Part shown: piece by piece, positions 43,508 to 51,655 of the stretch
Layout: every line of letters begins with the position of its first letter
Numbering within the stretch: position 1 is the first letter of the stretch
Assembly (NCBI RefSeq): GCF_014138265.1
Contig: NZ_JACGXL010000001.1
Location: 876,525 to 940,524 of the forward strand
Source of the DNA: Dokdonella fugitiva
GTDB lineage: Bacteria; Pseudomonadota; Gammaproteobacteria; Xanthomonadales; Rhodanobacteraceae
Length of the DNA stretch: 64,000 nucleotides
Direction: 5' to 3'
The notes under the pieces: model-generated
Database searches by the model: none
Told to the model about the DNA's origin: nothing
Seen by the model: only the letters and a program-made list of their open reading frames with translations
Translations under genes and position numbers: made by a program

Positions 43508-45232
43508 TCACGAAACGGCGAGCGACAGGTGCTCGGCCACCGGGCCGAGCACGAGCGCGGGCATGAACTGCAGGACGGTCAGGATCACGATCACCGCGAC
43601 GAGGGTGAGCGCGAAGGTCGGCGTCTCGACGTGCAAGGTGCCTGCACTCTCCGGCGCGACCTTCTTGCGCGCCATCTGGCCGGCGATCGCCAGCGGCACG
43701 ATCAACGCGGGATAGCGGCCGAGGATCAGCACGAGCGTGCACGACAGGTTCCACCAGTAGGTGCCGTCGCCGAGCCCCTCGAAGCCCGAGCCGTTGTTGG
43801 CGAATGCGGAGACGTACTCGTAGAAGACCTGGCTGACGCCGTGGAAACCGGGATTCGAGTTCGCCGTGATCGACGGGAAACTGAGCGCGATCGCGGTGAA
43901 GCCGAGCACGACGATCGGTTGCAGCAGGATCAGCAGCGCGAGCAGGCGCACCTCCGGCGCCTCGATCTTGCGCCCGAACAGCTCCGGCGTGCGGCCGGTC
44001 ATGAGGCCGGCGAGGAACACCGCGAGCAGCAGGTAGACGAGGAACTGCATGAGGCCGCAGCCGATGCCGCCCCAGATCGCGTTGACGAGCATGTCGACGA
44101 TCGCGATGCCGCCGGTCAACGGCGCGAGCGAGTCGTGCATCGCGTCGACCGAGCCATTGCTCGTCTGCGTGGTCAGGGTCGCCCACAGCGCCGAGGCGTC
44201 GGCGCCGAAGCGCACTTCCTTGCCTTCCATGAGCGCGATGTCGTGCGCGCTCGCCGAGTGCCCTTCCGACCACACGCCGAGCCCGGTCGAAGCGACCGAC
44301 ATCAGCAGCATGCTGCCGAACACGAGCGCGGCGAAGCGGCGCCGGCGCACGAAGCGGCCGGCCATGAACGTGACCGCGACCGGGATCAGCACGATCGCGA
44401 GCACCTCGAGCGCGTTCGAGAACGGCGTCGGATTCTCGAGCGGCATCGCACTGTTCGGCCCGTACCAGCCACCGCCGTTGGTGCCGAGCTGCTTGACCGC
44501 GACCATCGGCGCGACCGGGCCGAGCGGGATGTGCTGCTGCTTGAGTTCCGCGCTCGCATCGATCGGCGTGACCGTCGGTCCACGCTCGAGGGTCGCGGGC
44601 ACGCCCTGCGAGGTGAGCAGCACCGACCAGACGAGGCACAGCGGCAGCATGAAGCGCAGCGTCGCGCGCGTGAGGTCGACCCAGTAGTTGCCGAGGTCGC
44701 GCTCGATGGGGACCTGCGTCGGTGCGCGTTCGCCATCCGCGTGCCGCGCCTGCGCGTCGCGTCCGCCGAACAGGCCGCGCAAGGTCGCGACGACCATCGC
44801 GAGCCCCATCATCGGCGTGATCACCTGCAGGCCGACGATGCCGACCATCTGCGACAGGTACGACAACTGCGCCTGGCCGGAATAGTGCTGCTGGTTGGTG
44901 TTGGTGAGGAACGACACCATCGTGTGCAGCGCGAGATCCCAGCGCATGTTCGGCGCGCCGTCCGGATTCAACGGCAGCCACGCCTGGGTCATGAACTGCA
45001 GCCAGACCAGCGCGCCGAGCACGACGTTGCTGACGACGAACGCGCGCGCGTAGCCCTTCCACGACATGCCTCGCCGCGGATCGGTGCCGAGCGCGCGATA
45101 GGCCAGGCGTTCGAGCGGATCGAACACGACGTCGAGGCGCGACGCGTCGCCGCGCATCACGCGCGCGAGGTACAGGCCGAGTGGCCAGCCGAGGGCGATC
45201 GCCGCGGCGAATACGAGCAGGATTTCGATCAT
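43508..45232 (-). CDS. kdpA: KdpA potassium-binding translocating subunit
   Basis: A 574-residue membrane protein with about ten transmembrane segments and four pore-like repeats. Selectivity-filter regions include [44 protein letters not shown] and [16 protein letters not shown], all conserved in KdpA. It binds potassium on the outside and passes it inward. It lies between kdpF (34-bp gap) and kdpB (10-bp gap). Confidence 0.97.
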   Translation of the reverse strand: MIEILLVFAAAIALGWPLGLYLARVMRGDASRLDVVFDPLERLAYRALGTDPRRGMSWKGYARAFVVSNVVLGALVWLQFMTQAWLPLNPDGAPNMRWDLALHTMVSFLTNTNQQHYSGQAQLSYLSQMVGIVGLQVITPMMGLAMVVATLRGLFGGRDAQARHADGERAPTQVPIERDLGNYWVDLTRATLRFMLPLCLVWSVLLTSQGVPATLERGPTVTPIDASAELKQQHIPLGPVAPMVAVKQLGTNGGGWYGPNSAMPLENPTPFSNALEVLAIVLIPVAVTFMAGRFVRRRRFAALVFGSMLLMSVASTGLGVWSEGHSASAHDIALMEGKEVRFGADASALWATLTTQTSNGSVDAMHDSLAPLTGGIAIVDMLVNAIWGGIGCGLMQFLVYLLLAVFLAGLMTGRTPELFGRKIEAPEVRLLALLILLQPIVVLGFTAIALSFPSITANSNPGFHGVSQVFYEYVSAFANNGSGFEGLGDGTYWWNLSCTLVLILGRYPALIVPLAIAGQMARKKVAPESAGTLHVETPTFALTLVAVIVILTVLQFMPALVLGPVAEHLSLAVS

Positions 45233-45266
45233 GGCAATGGGACCTTGTCGCGTGAGGTCATGGCGC

Positions 45267-45359
45267 TCAGAAATCCTCGGGGCGCAGCACGACGTAGAGC
45301 AGGTAGATGAAGGTCAGGACGACCAGCACGCTGCAGACCAATACCAACCAGCCGGGCAT
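45267..45359 (-). CDS. kdpF: KdpF small accessory subunit
   Basis: A 30-residue peptide, almost wholly one transmembrane helix (LVLVCSVLVVLTFIYLLYVV) with a short polar tail, matching KdpF in size and position in front of kdpA. It stabilises the Kdp complex in E. coli. It is short, but the context is clear: 13 bp after the TorF porin gene and 34 bp before kdpA. Confidence 0.88.
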   Translation of the reverse strand: MPGWLVLVCSVLVVLTFIYLLYVVLRPEDF

Positions 45360-45372
45360 GTTCGCGTTCTCC

Positions 45373-46083
45373 TCAGAATGCGGCTTGCAGCGCGGCTTCG
45401 ACGCGCGTGCCCGCGACGTCGTCGCCGAAGATCGCCTTCGCGTGGCCATCGGTGGCATGGCCGGACAGGCGCAGCTCGAACGGCGCATGGAACGCCCAGA
45501 TCGCGTTGACCTGCGCATGCGTGTAGCCGTCGCGCGCGACGACGTCGCGGCTCAGGAAGTAGTGCGACACCATCGCCTCGAGGCGAAAGCGGTCGTCGAG
45601 CGGGAAACGCGCGCCGATCTGCGTGTAGAGGCCGCTGTGGTCGTAGCCGAGCGCCTCGTTCGACCAGCCTGCCGACAGCCAGTAGTTGTTTCGGTACGTC
45701 ACCGTGCCGTCGAGCTCGGTCCAGTCGAGATCGACGGTCGTGCCGGGGTAGTGATAGCGCAGCACGTTGGCGTCGACGGCCCAATCCTCCGACAGGGCAT
45801 GACTCCAGCCGAGCGTGAAGTCGAGTTCGGTGCTGGCATCGAGCGCAGGCGCGAACTTGATGCTCGATCCCCACGCCGACGCATAGAAGCCGGTGTCGCC
45901 GGATACCTTGAAGCCGGCCTGTGCCGCGGGTTCACCGTCGGACTGCGTGCTGCCGCGCCAGACATAGTCGGTGGTCAGCGTGGCGTTGCCGTTGAACGTC
46001 AGGGCCTGCGCTGCAGGCGCACCGAGCGAGACAGCGAGCGCGAGCGGCAACAGGGGGCCGCGCGGTGGATGGAGTCGGAACAT
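45373..46083 (-). CDS. TorF-family putative porin at the head of the kdp operon
   Basis: A 236-residue outer-membrane protein with a signal peptide (GPLLPLALAVSLGAPAAQA) and the TorF or Gcw_chp pattern: LTTDYVWRGSTQSDGEPAAQAGF, FYASAWGSSIK, ELDFTLGWSHAL, and a C-terminal AALQAAF ending in Phe. It ends 13 bp before kdpF, so it is almost certainly the first gene of the operon and should respond to KdpE. This suggests an outer-membrane route paired with the Kdp pump. The start was set at 46083, giving a proper signal peptide. Confidence 0.88.
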   Translation of the reverse strand: MFRLHPPRGPLLPLALAVSLGAPAAQALTFNGNATLTTDYVWRGSTQSDGEPAAQAGFKVSGDTGFYASAWGSSIKFAPALDASTELDFTLGWSHALSEDWAVDANVLRYHYPGTTVDLDWTELDGTVTYRNNYWLSAGWSNEALGYDHSGLYTQIGARFPLDDRFRLEAMVSHYFLSRDVVARDGYTHAQVNAIWAFHAPFELRLSGHATDGHAKAIFGDDVAGTRVEAALQAAF

Positions 46084-46142
46084 GGCGATGGAAGACCCTC
46101 GCGAGGCCGTATCGGCCACCGCGAAAGTCTGGGTCGCTGGCG

Positions 46143-46192
46143 CGTAAAGCCTCCATTCCGCGCGGGCACCGCGGGCGTAAATTCATCGTAAA
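46143..46192 (-). promoter_or_regulatory. Three TTTACG boxes with 11-bp phasing, candidate KdpE sites
   Basis: Read on the minus strand, TTTACG occurs at 46187-46192, 46176-46181 and 46143-46148. The first two are 11 bp apart and the third is 33 bp further, so all lie on one face of the helix. Direct repeats at 11 bp are usual for OmpR-family regulators. They sit 60 to 110 bp upstream of the TorF-kdp operon. Confidence 0.45.
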
Positions 46193-46294
46193 ACCTGCGC
46201 GGGCACGAGGCGCGCTCGCGCCGCCGCGCGCCGAACGGCGATCGCATGCGCAGTGCGACGACGCGGCGCGACGGCGCGCCCGGTGCCGCGGGCC

Positions 46295-46714
46295 TCAGTG
46301 CGTGGCGCCGACCGCCGCGACGCGGCCACCGAGTGTCGAGCGGTAGGTCGCCTCGTCGAAACCCGTGACACGCAGGCTCGCCGTGACGAGCACGGGCACG
46401 CTGTTCGCGTGCAGGCGGTCGTACAACGCGCGTGCGGGCGGCGACACGTCGACGTCGTAGACGACGTGCTCGACCTTCATCGCGTCGAGCAACGCGCGTG
46501 CCTGCCGGCAGTACGGACATGTCGTCGTCGCGAACAGCACGACCGGCTCGCCCGCGTCGCGCACGATCGCCGAGTAGTCACCCGCCTGCAGCACGGGCGG
46601 CGCGGTGACGCTGCGAAGCATCGATATGCCGAGCCAGCCGCAGGCGGCGGCGATGGCGACGAGCGCGACCGTCGAGGCGACGCCGCGCAGCACGCGCAGA
46701 GGTCCGTTCATCAT
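46295..46714 (-). CDS. Membrane-anchored glutaredoxin-like protein
   Basis: A 139-residue protein with one N-terminal transmembrane helix (VASTVALVAIAAACGWLGIS) and a glutaredoxin domain with the active site TTTCPYCRQARALLD and the cis-proline region NSVPVLVTASLRVTGFDEATY. The topology is probably periplasmic. It may reduce disulfides or carry thiol redox. GGGAGTGG directly precedes two ATGs (46714 and 46711). It is not in an operon with kdp, from which it is separated by 211 bp with divergent-looking promoters. Confidence 0.85.
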   Translation of the reverse strand: MMNGPLRVLRGVASTVALVAIAAACGWLGISMLRSVTAPPVLQAGDYSAIVRDAGEPVVLFATTTCPYCRQARALLDAMKVEHVVYDVDVSPPARALYDRLHANSVPVLVTASLRVTGFDEATYRSTLGGRVAAVGATH

Positions 46715-46816
46715 CCACTCCCATCACCGCATCGCCGGTCGCCGTCCCTCGCAGCCGTCGATGCACGTGTCACGAAACGGATCGGGTGACGTCCCTGTCG
46801 CCCGAAGGGGACCAGG

Positions 46817-47023
46817 CTAGAGGCCGTAGATCGCGCAGCAGACGCTGGCCGGCAGCCAGTTCAGGCACGAAAGGTAGTGGCCCGTATCGGCCGGATCGAT
46901 CATGCAGACATGACCGCCGCCACCACCGCCGGGCGGCAGTGCCCACGCGGAGGCCGCGGAAAGGCCGAGGACGAGGCCGAACAGCACCGTGCGAACGCGC
47001 ATCGCGCCAAGTAGCTTCTTCAT
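46817..47023 (-). CDS. Small cysteine-rich exported peptide
   Basis: A 68-residue precursor: signal peptide (VLFGLVLGLSAASAWA), then LPPGGGGGGHVCMIDPADTG and a tail with four cysteines in total (HVC, YLSC, SVCCAIYGL). The mature peptide would be about 40 residues, with two possible disulfides. No family is recognised; a toxin, signal or metal-binding role cannot be told apart. AAGGAG is well placed before the ATG, but lies in a short hairpin (47032-47047). Confidence 0.68.
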   Translation of the reverse strand: MKKLLGAMRVRTVLFGLVLGLSAASAWALPPGGGGGGHVCMIDPADTGHYLSCLNWLPASVCCAIYGL

Positions 47024-47031
47024 GCAAAGCT

Positions 47032-47047
47032 CCTTTGTTGACAAAGG
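47032..47047 (-). promoter_or_regulatory. Short hairpin overlapping the ribosome-binding site
   Basis: On the minus strand CCTTTGT and ACAAAGG form a perfect 7-bp dyad with a 2-base centre. The second arm includes most of the AAGGAG ribosome-binding site of the small peptide gene. This is the second leader in the window with its ribosome-binding site in a stem. Confidence 0.35.
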
Positions 47048-47139
47048 GACCGCGTCATTGCGGCCCATCGTCGGAGAACGCCTCGACGCGGCGGATTGAG
47101 ACATCGCGACGCGGCGCCGTGGCCGCGCGCGCAGGCAGT

Positions 47140-47841
47140 TCAGTAGTGGATCGCGACGTTCCAGCCGTTCGCGTCGACCACGGGCGTCGGTGGCAGCGAG
47201 CGCGCGACGCCGTCGGCGATCCGCTCGGCCGACCACAGCGCCGCGAACGCGTCGAGCACGTCGTCGGCGGCAGCGACGCGACGCGGCACGGAGGCGAGCA
47301 GCGCGCGCACCGCCGCCTCGTCGAACACGCGAGCGAGCAGCGCGAGCCGCTGCTCGCGACCCTGCGTGGTCTTTTTTCCCGCGGCGAGGCCGACGCCGCC
47401 GTTCATCGCCGCGAACGAGACTTCCGGATGGATCTCGAACACGCGCGCACGTGCATCGGCGTCCTCGCGCAACGCCTCGTCCCACGCGCGGATCTTCGGC
47501 AGGATGCCGAACGCCTGGGCGCTGAGGCCGCGGCCGTCGTCGAGTTGGCGGTGCAGCCGCAGCGCTTCGGCGTACGTCGTCGCACCGAGCACGCCGCGTA
47601 CCGGCGCGGAGAAGATGCTCGACGCGCGCGGCCAGCCGACGAACGCGCGCGCGTCGCCGTCGGGCGCACGCCGGCCGCGTTCGGCCAATCCGATCGGCAC
47701 GTCGACCGCGATCACGCGCGCGCCGGCGTGCGCCGCGATCAGCTCTCGCGGCCCGGCGTGCACGGCGCACGCGAAGCCGTCGCGCGTGCGCTCGACCGCG
47801 AACCACGCCGCCTTGCAACCGTCGACGCCGACGCAGCGCAC
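47140..47841 (-). CDS. DUF429 family, predicted RNase H-like nuclease
   Basis: A 233-residue cytoplasmic protein with a GTG start. The opening CVGVDGCKAAWFAVE and the VIAVDVPIGL strand carry acidic residues in the RNase H-fold pattern of DUF429, and DDVLDAFAALWSAERIADG near the C-terminus completes it. Activity on nucleic acid has not been established for the family in general. Downstream on the same strand lies the small exported peptide gene; upstream, 22 bp away, the peptidase gene, so the two may form an operon. Confidence 0.82.
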   Translation of the reverse strand: MRCVGVDGCKAAWFAVERTRDGFACAVHAGPRELIAAHAGARVIAVDVPIGLAERGRRAPDGDARAFVGWPRASSIFSAPVRGVLGATTYAEALRLHRQLDDGRGLSAQAFGILPKIRAWDEALREDADARARVFEIHPEVSFAAMNGGVGLAAGKKTTQGREQRLALLARVFDEAAVRALLASVPRRVAAADDVLDAFAALWSAERIADGVARSLPPTPVVDANGWNVAIHY

Positions 47842-47863
47842 GCGTCCCGCCGGACGCCGCGGG

Positions 47864-48790
47864 TCAGCGCGACGCGCGCGCGAGCGCGAAGTCGATCGCC
47901 GCGCAGACCGCGGCCGCCTGCGCCGCGTTGCACTGATCGGGCGTCGCGCGCGGACTGTCGGGATACACTTCGGTCGTCGTCGTGTACGGCGCGTTGGTGA
48001 TGCCCGCGCAGAGGCCGAGTCGCTTCAGCGGATAGTTGATGACGCCGGGGGCGACCACGGTCGAGCCGATGATCTCGCCCTTCGCGTCCGCGGGCGCGAT
48101 GTGCGTGACCTTCGCGACCGCGGCGATGAGCGCCTGCTGGAACTCGGTCTGCGGGTTCTCGCTGTCGCCGACGACGTAGAAGCCGTCGGGAATCTCGCCG
48201 GGTTCGAACGGCACGCCGTCGCGCGCGGCTAGCGCGGGACGGAACTCCGATTCGTCGCTGTCGGTGGTCTCATGCAGGTCGACGTGCACGAGCACGTTGT
48301 CGCGCAACGGCGCGACGAGGCGCAGCAGCGCGGCCGACTCCGGCGCCGGGCTGTCCTCGCGGAACGAGCGGTTCGGATCGAGCGCGAGCGGATTCCAGCG
48401 GTGGATGCGTTCGTACGCCCACGGGCTCACGCACGGTGCGGCAAGCAGATTCACGCGCCCGGCGTAGTCCTTGGCGTGACGTTCCAGGAAGCGCAGCGCG
48501 CCGTGCACGCCGCTCGTTTCGTAGCCGTGCACGCCGCCGGTGACGAGCACGATCGGCAACGCATGGTCCCAGTTGCGGCTGCGCACCGCGAACAGCTCGA
48601 ACTGCTCGGGCGGATAGTCGAGCTGGCCGTACGGCGCGACGTCGAAGCGGTCGCGCAGGCGATCGATCGCGCTCGCGACGTCGTCGACATAGCTGCGCCG
48701 GCGCACCTGGCGCGCCAGCCACGTCGCACGCTCGGCATCGCCCCAGGCCTGGCCGGGCGTGCCGATGGGATAGGTTCCGGATGACAGCAT
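47864..48790 (-). CDS. M14-family metallopeptidase (aspartoacylase/zinc carboxypeptidase type)
   Basis: A 308-residue protein. Zinc ligands are His88 and Glu91 in GGVHGYETSGVHG and a later His in VHVDLHETTD; the catalytic Glu should be near the C-terminus in TEVYPDSPR. Relatives are succinylglutamate desuccinylase/aspartoacylase-like and peptidoglycan-peptide carboxypeptidases; the substrate is open. There is no signal peptide, so it acts in the cytoplasm. The start at 48790 was preferred to a longer open frame because the family begins at LSSGTYPIG. Confidence 0.85.
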   Translation of the reverse strand: MLSSGTYPIGTPGQAWGDAERATWLARQVRRRSYVDDVASAIDRLRDRFDVAPYGQLDYPPEQFELFAVRSRNWDHALPIVLVTGGVHGYETSGVHGALRFLERHAKDYAGRVNLLAAPCVSPWAYERIHRWNPLALDPNRSFREDSPAPESAALLRLVAPLRDNVLVHVDLHETTDSDESEFRPALAARDGVPFEPGEIPDGFYVVGDSENPQTEFQQALIAAVAKVTHIAPADAKGEIIGSTVVAPGVINYPLKRLGLCAGITNAPYTTTTEVYPDSPRATPDQCNAAQAAAVCAAIDFALARASR

Positions 48791-48918
48791 GTTTCGTTCC
48801 CGACGATGGATGCAACCGGCGAACTGTAGCACCGCGCGCCCCGTGTCGATGTCCCTTCCGCTGCCGGAATTGCGTATGTAGCCGACGGCGCACTTCGGCG
48901 CCCCGCCCGGAAACGCAC

Positions 48919-49425
48919 ATGAACCGCCTGCCCCGATCCGCCCTGCCTTTCGTCCTCCTCGCCTCGCTCGCGCACGCGGAGCACCCGCAGTCCCTCGGCG
49001 CACGGGTCGGCGACGCCGCCTTCGAATCGGGCGATGCCGAAATCACTTTCATCGCGACCCGCGGCGCGTTCACGCTGAGCGCGTCGACGCGCGGGGCGAG
49101 TGCGTGGCCGCCGCCGAAGACGCGCGTCGACCGCCTGTCGATCGTCTGCGACGGTTTCGTCGACGGCCAGCCGCTGCGCCTCGATCATGCGGCGTTCTCA
49201 CGCAGCACCTGCAGCGTCGTGTTCGATCGCGGCAACAAGCCGATGGGCGGCGCGCCGGACGCGAGCTTCCACATCGACAAGGCGAGCACCGACAACCGCT
49301 TCGAGATCACCGCAGCGAACGGCAAGGTCTACACGGGCACGTTCTCGTTCGTCCTCGTCGACGACGCGGGCGCCACCCTGCGCATCGCGGAGGGGCACTT
49401 CGAGGCGGAGGATCGCCAGCTCTGA
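48919..49425 (+). CDS. Small exported protein, function unknown
   Basis: A 168-residue protein with a signal peptide (LPRSALPFVLLASLAHA) and a mature beta-rich domain with two cysteines (LSIVCDGF, RSTCSVVF). Strands such as NGKVYTGTFSFVLVDDAG give an immunoglobulin- or lipocalin-like impression. No family is recognised. It is divergent from the M14 peptidase gene and convergent with the propeller gene at 49456. Confidence 0.7.
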   Translation: MNRLPRSALPFVLLASLAHAEHPQSLGARVGDAAFESGDAEITFIATRGAFTLSASTRGASAWPPPKTRVDRLSIVCDGFVDGQPLRLDHAAFSRSTCSVVFDRGNKPMGGAPDASFHIDKASTDNRFEITAANGKVYTGTFSFVLVDDAGATLRIAEGHFEAEDRQL

Positions 49426-49455
49426 CGCTTCCAACGGATCCGTGGCCGGCGAGGC

Positions 49456-50739
49456 TCACGGGCACGCGAGTCCCGCCGGCAAGGTCAGGCGCGCGATCGC
49501 GACCGAGCCGCTGCCGTAACCGGGCACGTCCGACGTCCAGTCGAGCGTGCCGTGGTTGCAGTCGTCGAAACGCAGGTTGACGCTGCCCCACGGCGTGTTC
49601 TGCACGCGCGCGGCATCGAAGTTCGCGCCGAAGCGCCCGCCGGGTCCGTTGATCGTCGACAGCGCGACCGTCGCATGGTCGCCGTCGATCGGACCGACGC
49701 CACCGATCCACGCCTGCCCTCCCGCGGGCGCGAACGCGTAGATCTCGACGACGAGCAGGTTGCCCGAAAGGACTTCGAGCGCGATGCCGAACTGGCCGGC
49801 CATGCCGGCGTCGGCCCAGCTGCCGGTGAAGCCGTTCGTGATCGGCATGTCGCCGGACGAAGCGGTCGCGGGGACGAGCGCGATGAACGTGCCGCCGTCG
49901 ATCGCGCCGTCGTCGACGGTCGCGAGCACGCCGAGGTCGGCCCCCGTGCTTCGATCGAAGCGCCGCACGCGGTTGCCGCTGAGCACGAGGATCGAACCGT
50001 CCGCGTCGAGCGCGAGCCCGGTCGGCGTGCCGAGGCCGGTGACCGCCTTGCCGACGAACGCGCCGGTGTTCGCATCGAAGCGGTACACCTCGCCGCTGCC
50101 TTCGCCGCCGACGAGGATCGTCGCGCCCTCGTCGACGATGCCGCGCGTACGCCGTAGCCCTTGCGTGCGCGACGGCACGAAGGTGGCGAGGACCTCGCCG
50201 GTCGCCGGGTTCACGCGCGCGACGCTCGCGGTCGAGTAGCCGGGTACGTAGAGCAAGCCGGCCGCGCTCATCATGAGGCCGTTGTCGGCACCGAGCAGGC
50301 CGCTGTCGCCCGGCAGCACGGTGCCGACCACCTGTCCCGTCGCGCGATCGAGCTCGAACACGCGGCTCGTGCCGTAGCTCGCGACGTAGACGCGGCCGTC
50401 CGCGCCGAACGCGATGCCGGTCGGATCGATCTCGGGCGTGAACTGCGCGAACACGTCGACGAACGCGTAGTCGGCGTCGTGGCGGTAGCGCTGGATCTGC
50501 CCGTTCACTTCGCTGACCACGTAGACGAGGTCGTCGGCGGGATTGAGCCGTACCGCCTGCGCGCCCTTGATGCGCCCCGCAGCGTCCAGCTGACGCAGGA
50601 AGCGACCGTTGCAGCCGTCGAAGATCGCGACATTGTTGGAGAAGTAGCCGCTCACGAACAGGTGCCGCGCGCACGACTGCGCATGCGCGAGGCTGGCCGC
50701 GGCGAACGCGAAGGCGGCGAGGACGAGGCGGACGAACAT
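49456..50739 (-). CDS. Exported NHL/YncE-like beta-propeller with C-terminal lectin-like domain
   Basis: A 427-residue protein with a signal peptide (VLAAFAFAAASLAHA) and a propeller very similar to the one at 27338-28291: RHLFVSGYFSNNVAIFDGC, VYVASYGTSRVFELD, LGADNGLMMSAAGLLYVPGYS and RGIVDEGATILVGGEGSG occur in both in the same order. The last 120 residues differ: GFTGSWADAGMAGQFGIALEV and AFAPAGGQAWIGGVGP are typical of a repeat domain found at the C-terminus of many Lysobacterales exported proteins. The tag of the other copy is absent, so the two exchanged C-termini. Confidence 0.87.
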   Translation of the reverse strand: MFVRLVLAAFAFAAASLAHAQSCARHLFVSGYFSNNVAIFDGCNGRFLRQLDAAGRIKGAQAVRLNPADDLVYVVSEVNGQIQRYRHDADYAFVDVFAQFTPEIDPTGIAFGADGRVYVASYGTSRVFELDRATGQVVGTVLPGDSGLLGADNGLMMSAAGLLYVPGYSTASVARVNPATGEVLATFVPSRTQGLRRTRGIVDEGATILVGGEGSGEVYRFDANTGAFVGKAVTGLGTPTGLALDADGSILVLSGNRVRRFDRSTGADLGVLATVDDGAIDGGTFIALVPATASSGDMPITNGFTGSWADAGMAGQFGIALEVLSGNLLVVEIYAFAPAGGQAWIGGVGPIDGDHATVALSTINGPGGRFGANFDAARVQNTPWGSVNLRFDDCNHGTLDWTSDVPGYGSGSVAIARLTLPAGLACP

Positions 50740-50870
50740 GGCGGCGGCTCCTGCAGGGCGACGCGCCGACGATGGGCGAATCGGCCGGCGACTTCCTTCG
50801 CGAAGCCTTCGGGCGGCTCCCTTTTTCCTCCTTTCCGAGGAAAGACGGCACGATGGGCGCGGGCGCCCCC

Positions 50871-51655
50871 TCATCCCTTGCTTCGCGCCCGTGCGAACAG
50901 CAGGTAACCGACGACGGTGAACAACACGAAATAGCCGAGCGCGAGCCCATGCACGTCGACCACCGGCGGCGGCAACTTGGCGGGACTCGCCACGCCGATA
51001 TACTGCAACATCGCGCCGCGTAGGGACTCAATGAACCCCAGCGCGTGGAAAGCATGCCGAGCGTGCCGACCCAGAGCAGGAATCCGATGCCGACCGGAAC
51101 CATCACGTTGCGATGGCGCAGCGCGATCGCGTACTGCAGCCCGACGACGGGCAAGCCGCCGATCGCGTAGCCGAGATCGTCGCGCAGGAACGCAGCCCAC
51201 GGGATCGGCGCGGTGGGCATCGCCACGCCCGGCACGAGCCAGGCCGGCACCGCGGCGGTGAACCAGAGCGCGAGGTTGAACGCGAGCAGGAACTGCACGA
51301 GCAGCAGCAGGACGATCGCGAGCTTGGCGAAGTAGATCGTCGCGGGCCCTATCGGCAAGGTGTGCACCTGCTTCCAAGTGTTGTTGCGGAACTCGATCTG
51401 CACGATCAGGCTCGTCGCGAGCACGAGGCCCATCGGCAGGAAGAAGATCGCCGACGATTCCCACGCGCTGGACCACAGTTGCGTCCAGAAGTCCGCGGCC
51501 GCGTGCAGCGCCGGCAAACCCGCATGGCGCACGAGGCGTACGACGAGGATGATCGCCGGCGTGAAGCAGGCACCGGCGAGCACCATCCACGTCGCTAGGC
51601 TGCGGCGCTGCTTGAGCCATTCGCCCTGCAGCGCATCGACGAACGCGGCGCTCAT
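50871..51655 (-). pseudogene. ABC-2 type permease, frameshifted
   Basis: The frame starting MSAAFVDALQGEWLKQRRSL and carrying four to five membrane segments (IFFLPMGLVLATSLIVQ, LVQFLLAFNLALWFTAA) runs normally to RWGSLSPYAA. The remaining C-terminal part (MLQYIGVASPAKLPPPVVD, ALGYFVLFTVVGYLLFA) is in another frame and ends at 50871. The total of 785 bp is one base short of 262 codons. A single-base loss near 51010-51045, in a GC-rich run, would explain this. It could be a real mutation or a sequencing error. The start overlaps the ATPase gene stop by 4 bp. Confidence 0.8.

Noticed and set aside
41540-45310. Open frame of over 1200 codons on the plus strand
   Set aside because: It lies antisense to intact kdpB and kdpA. 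Long antisense frames are expected at this GC content, and the translation is Arg/Ser/Ala-rich with no domain.
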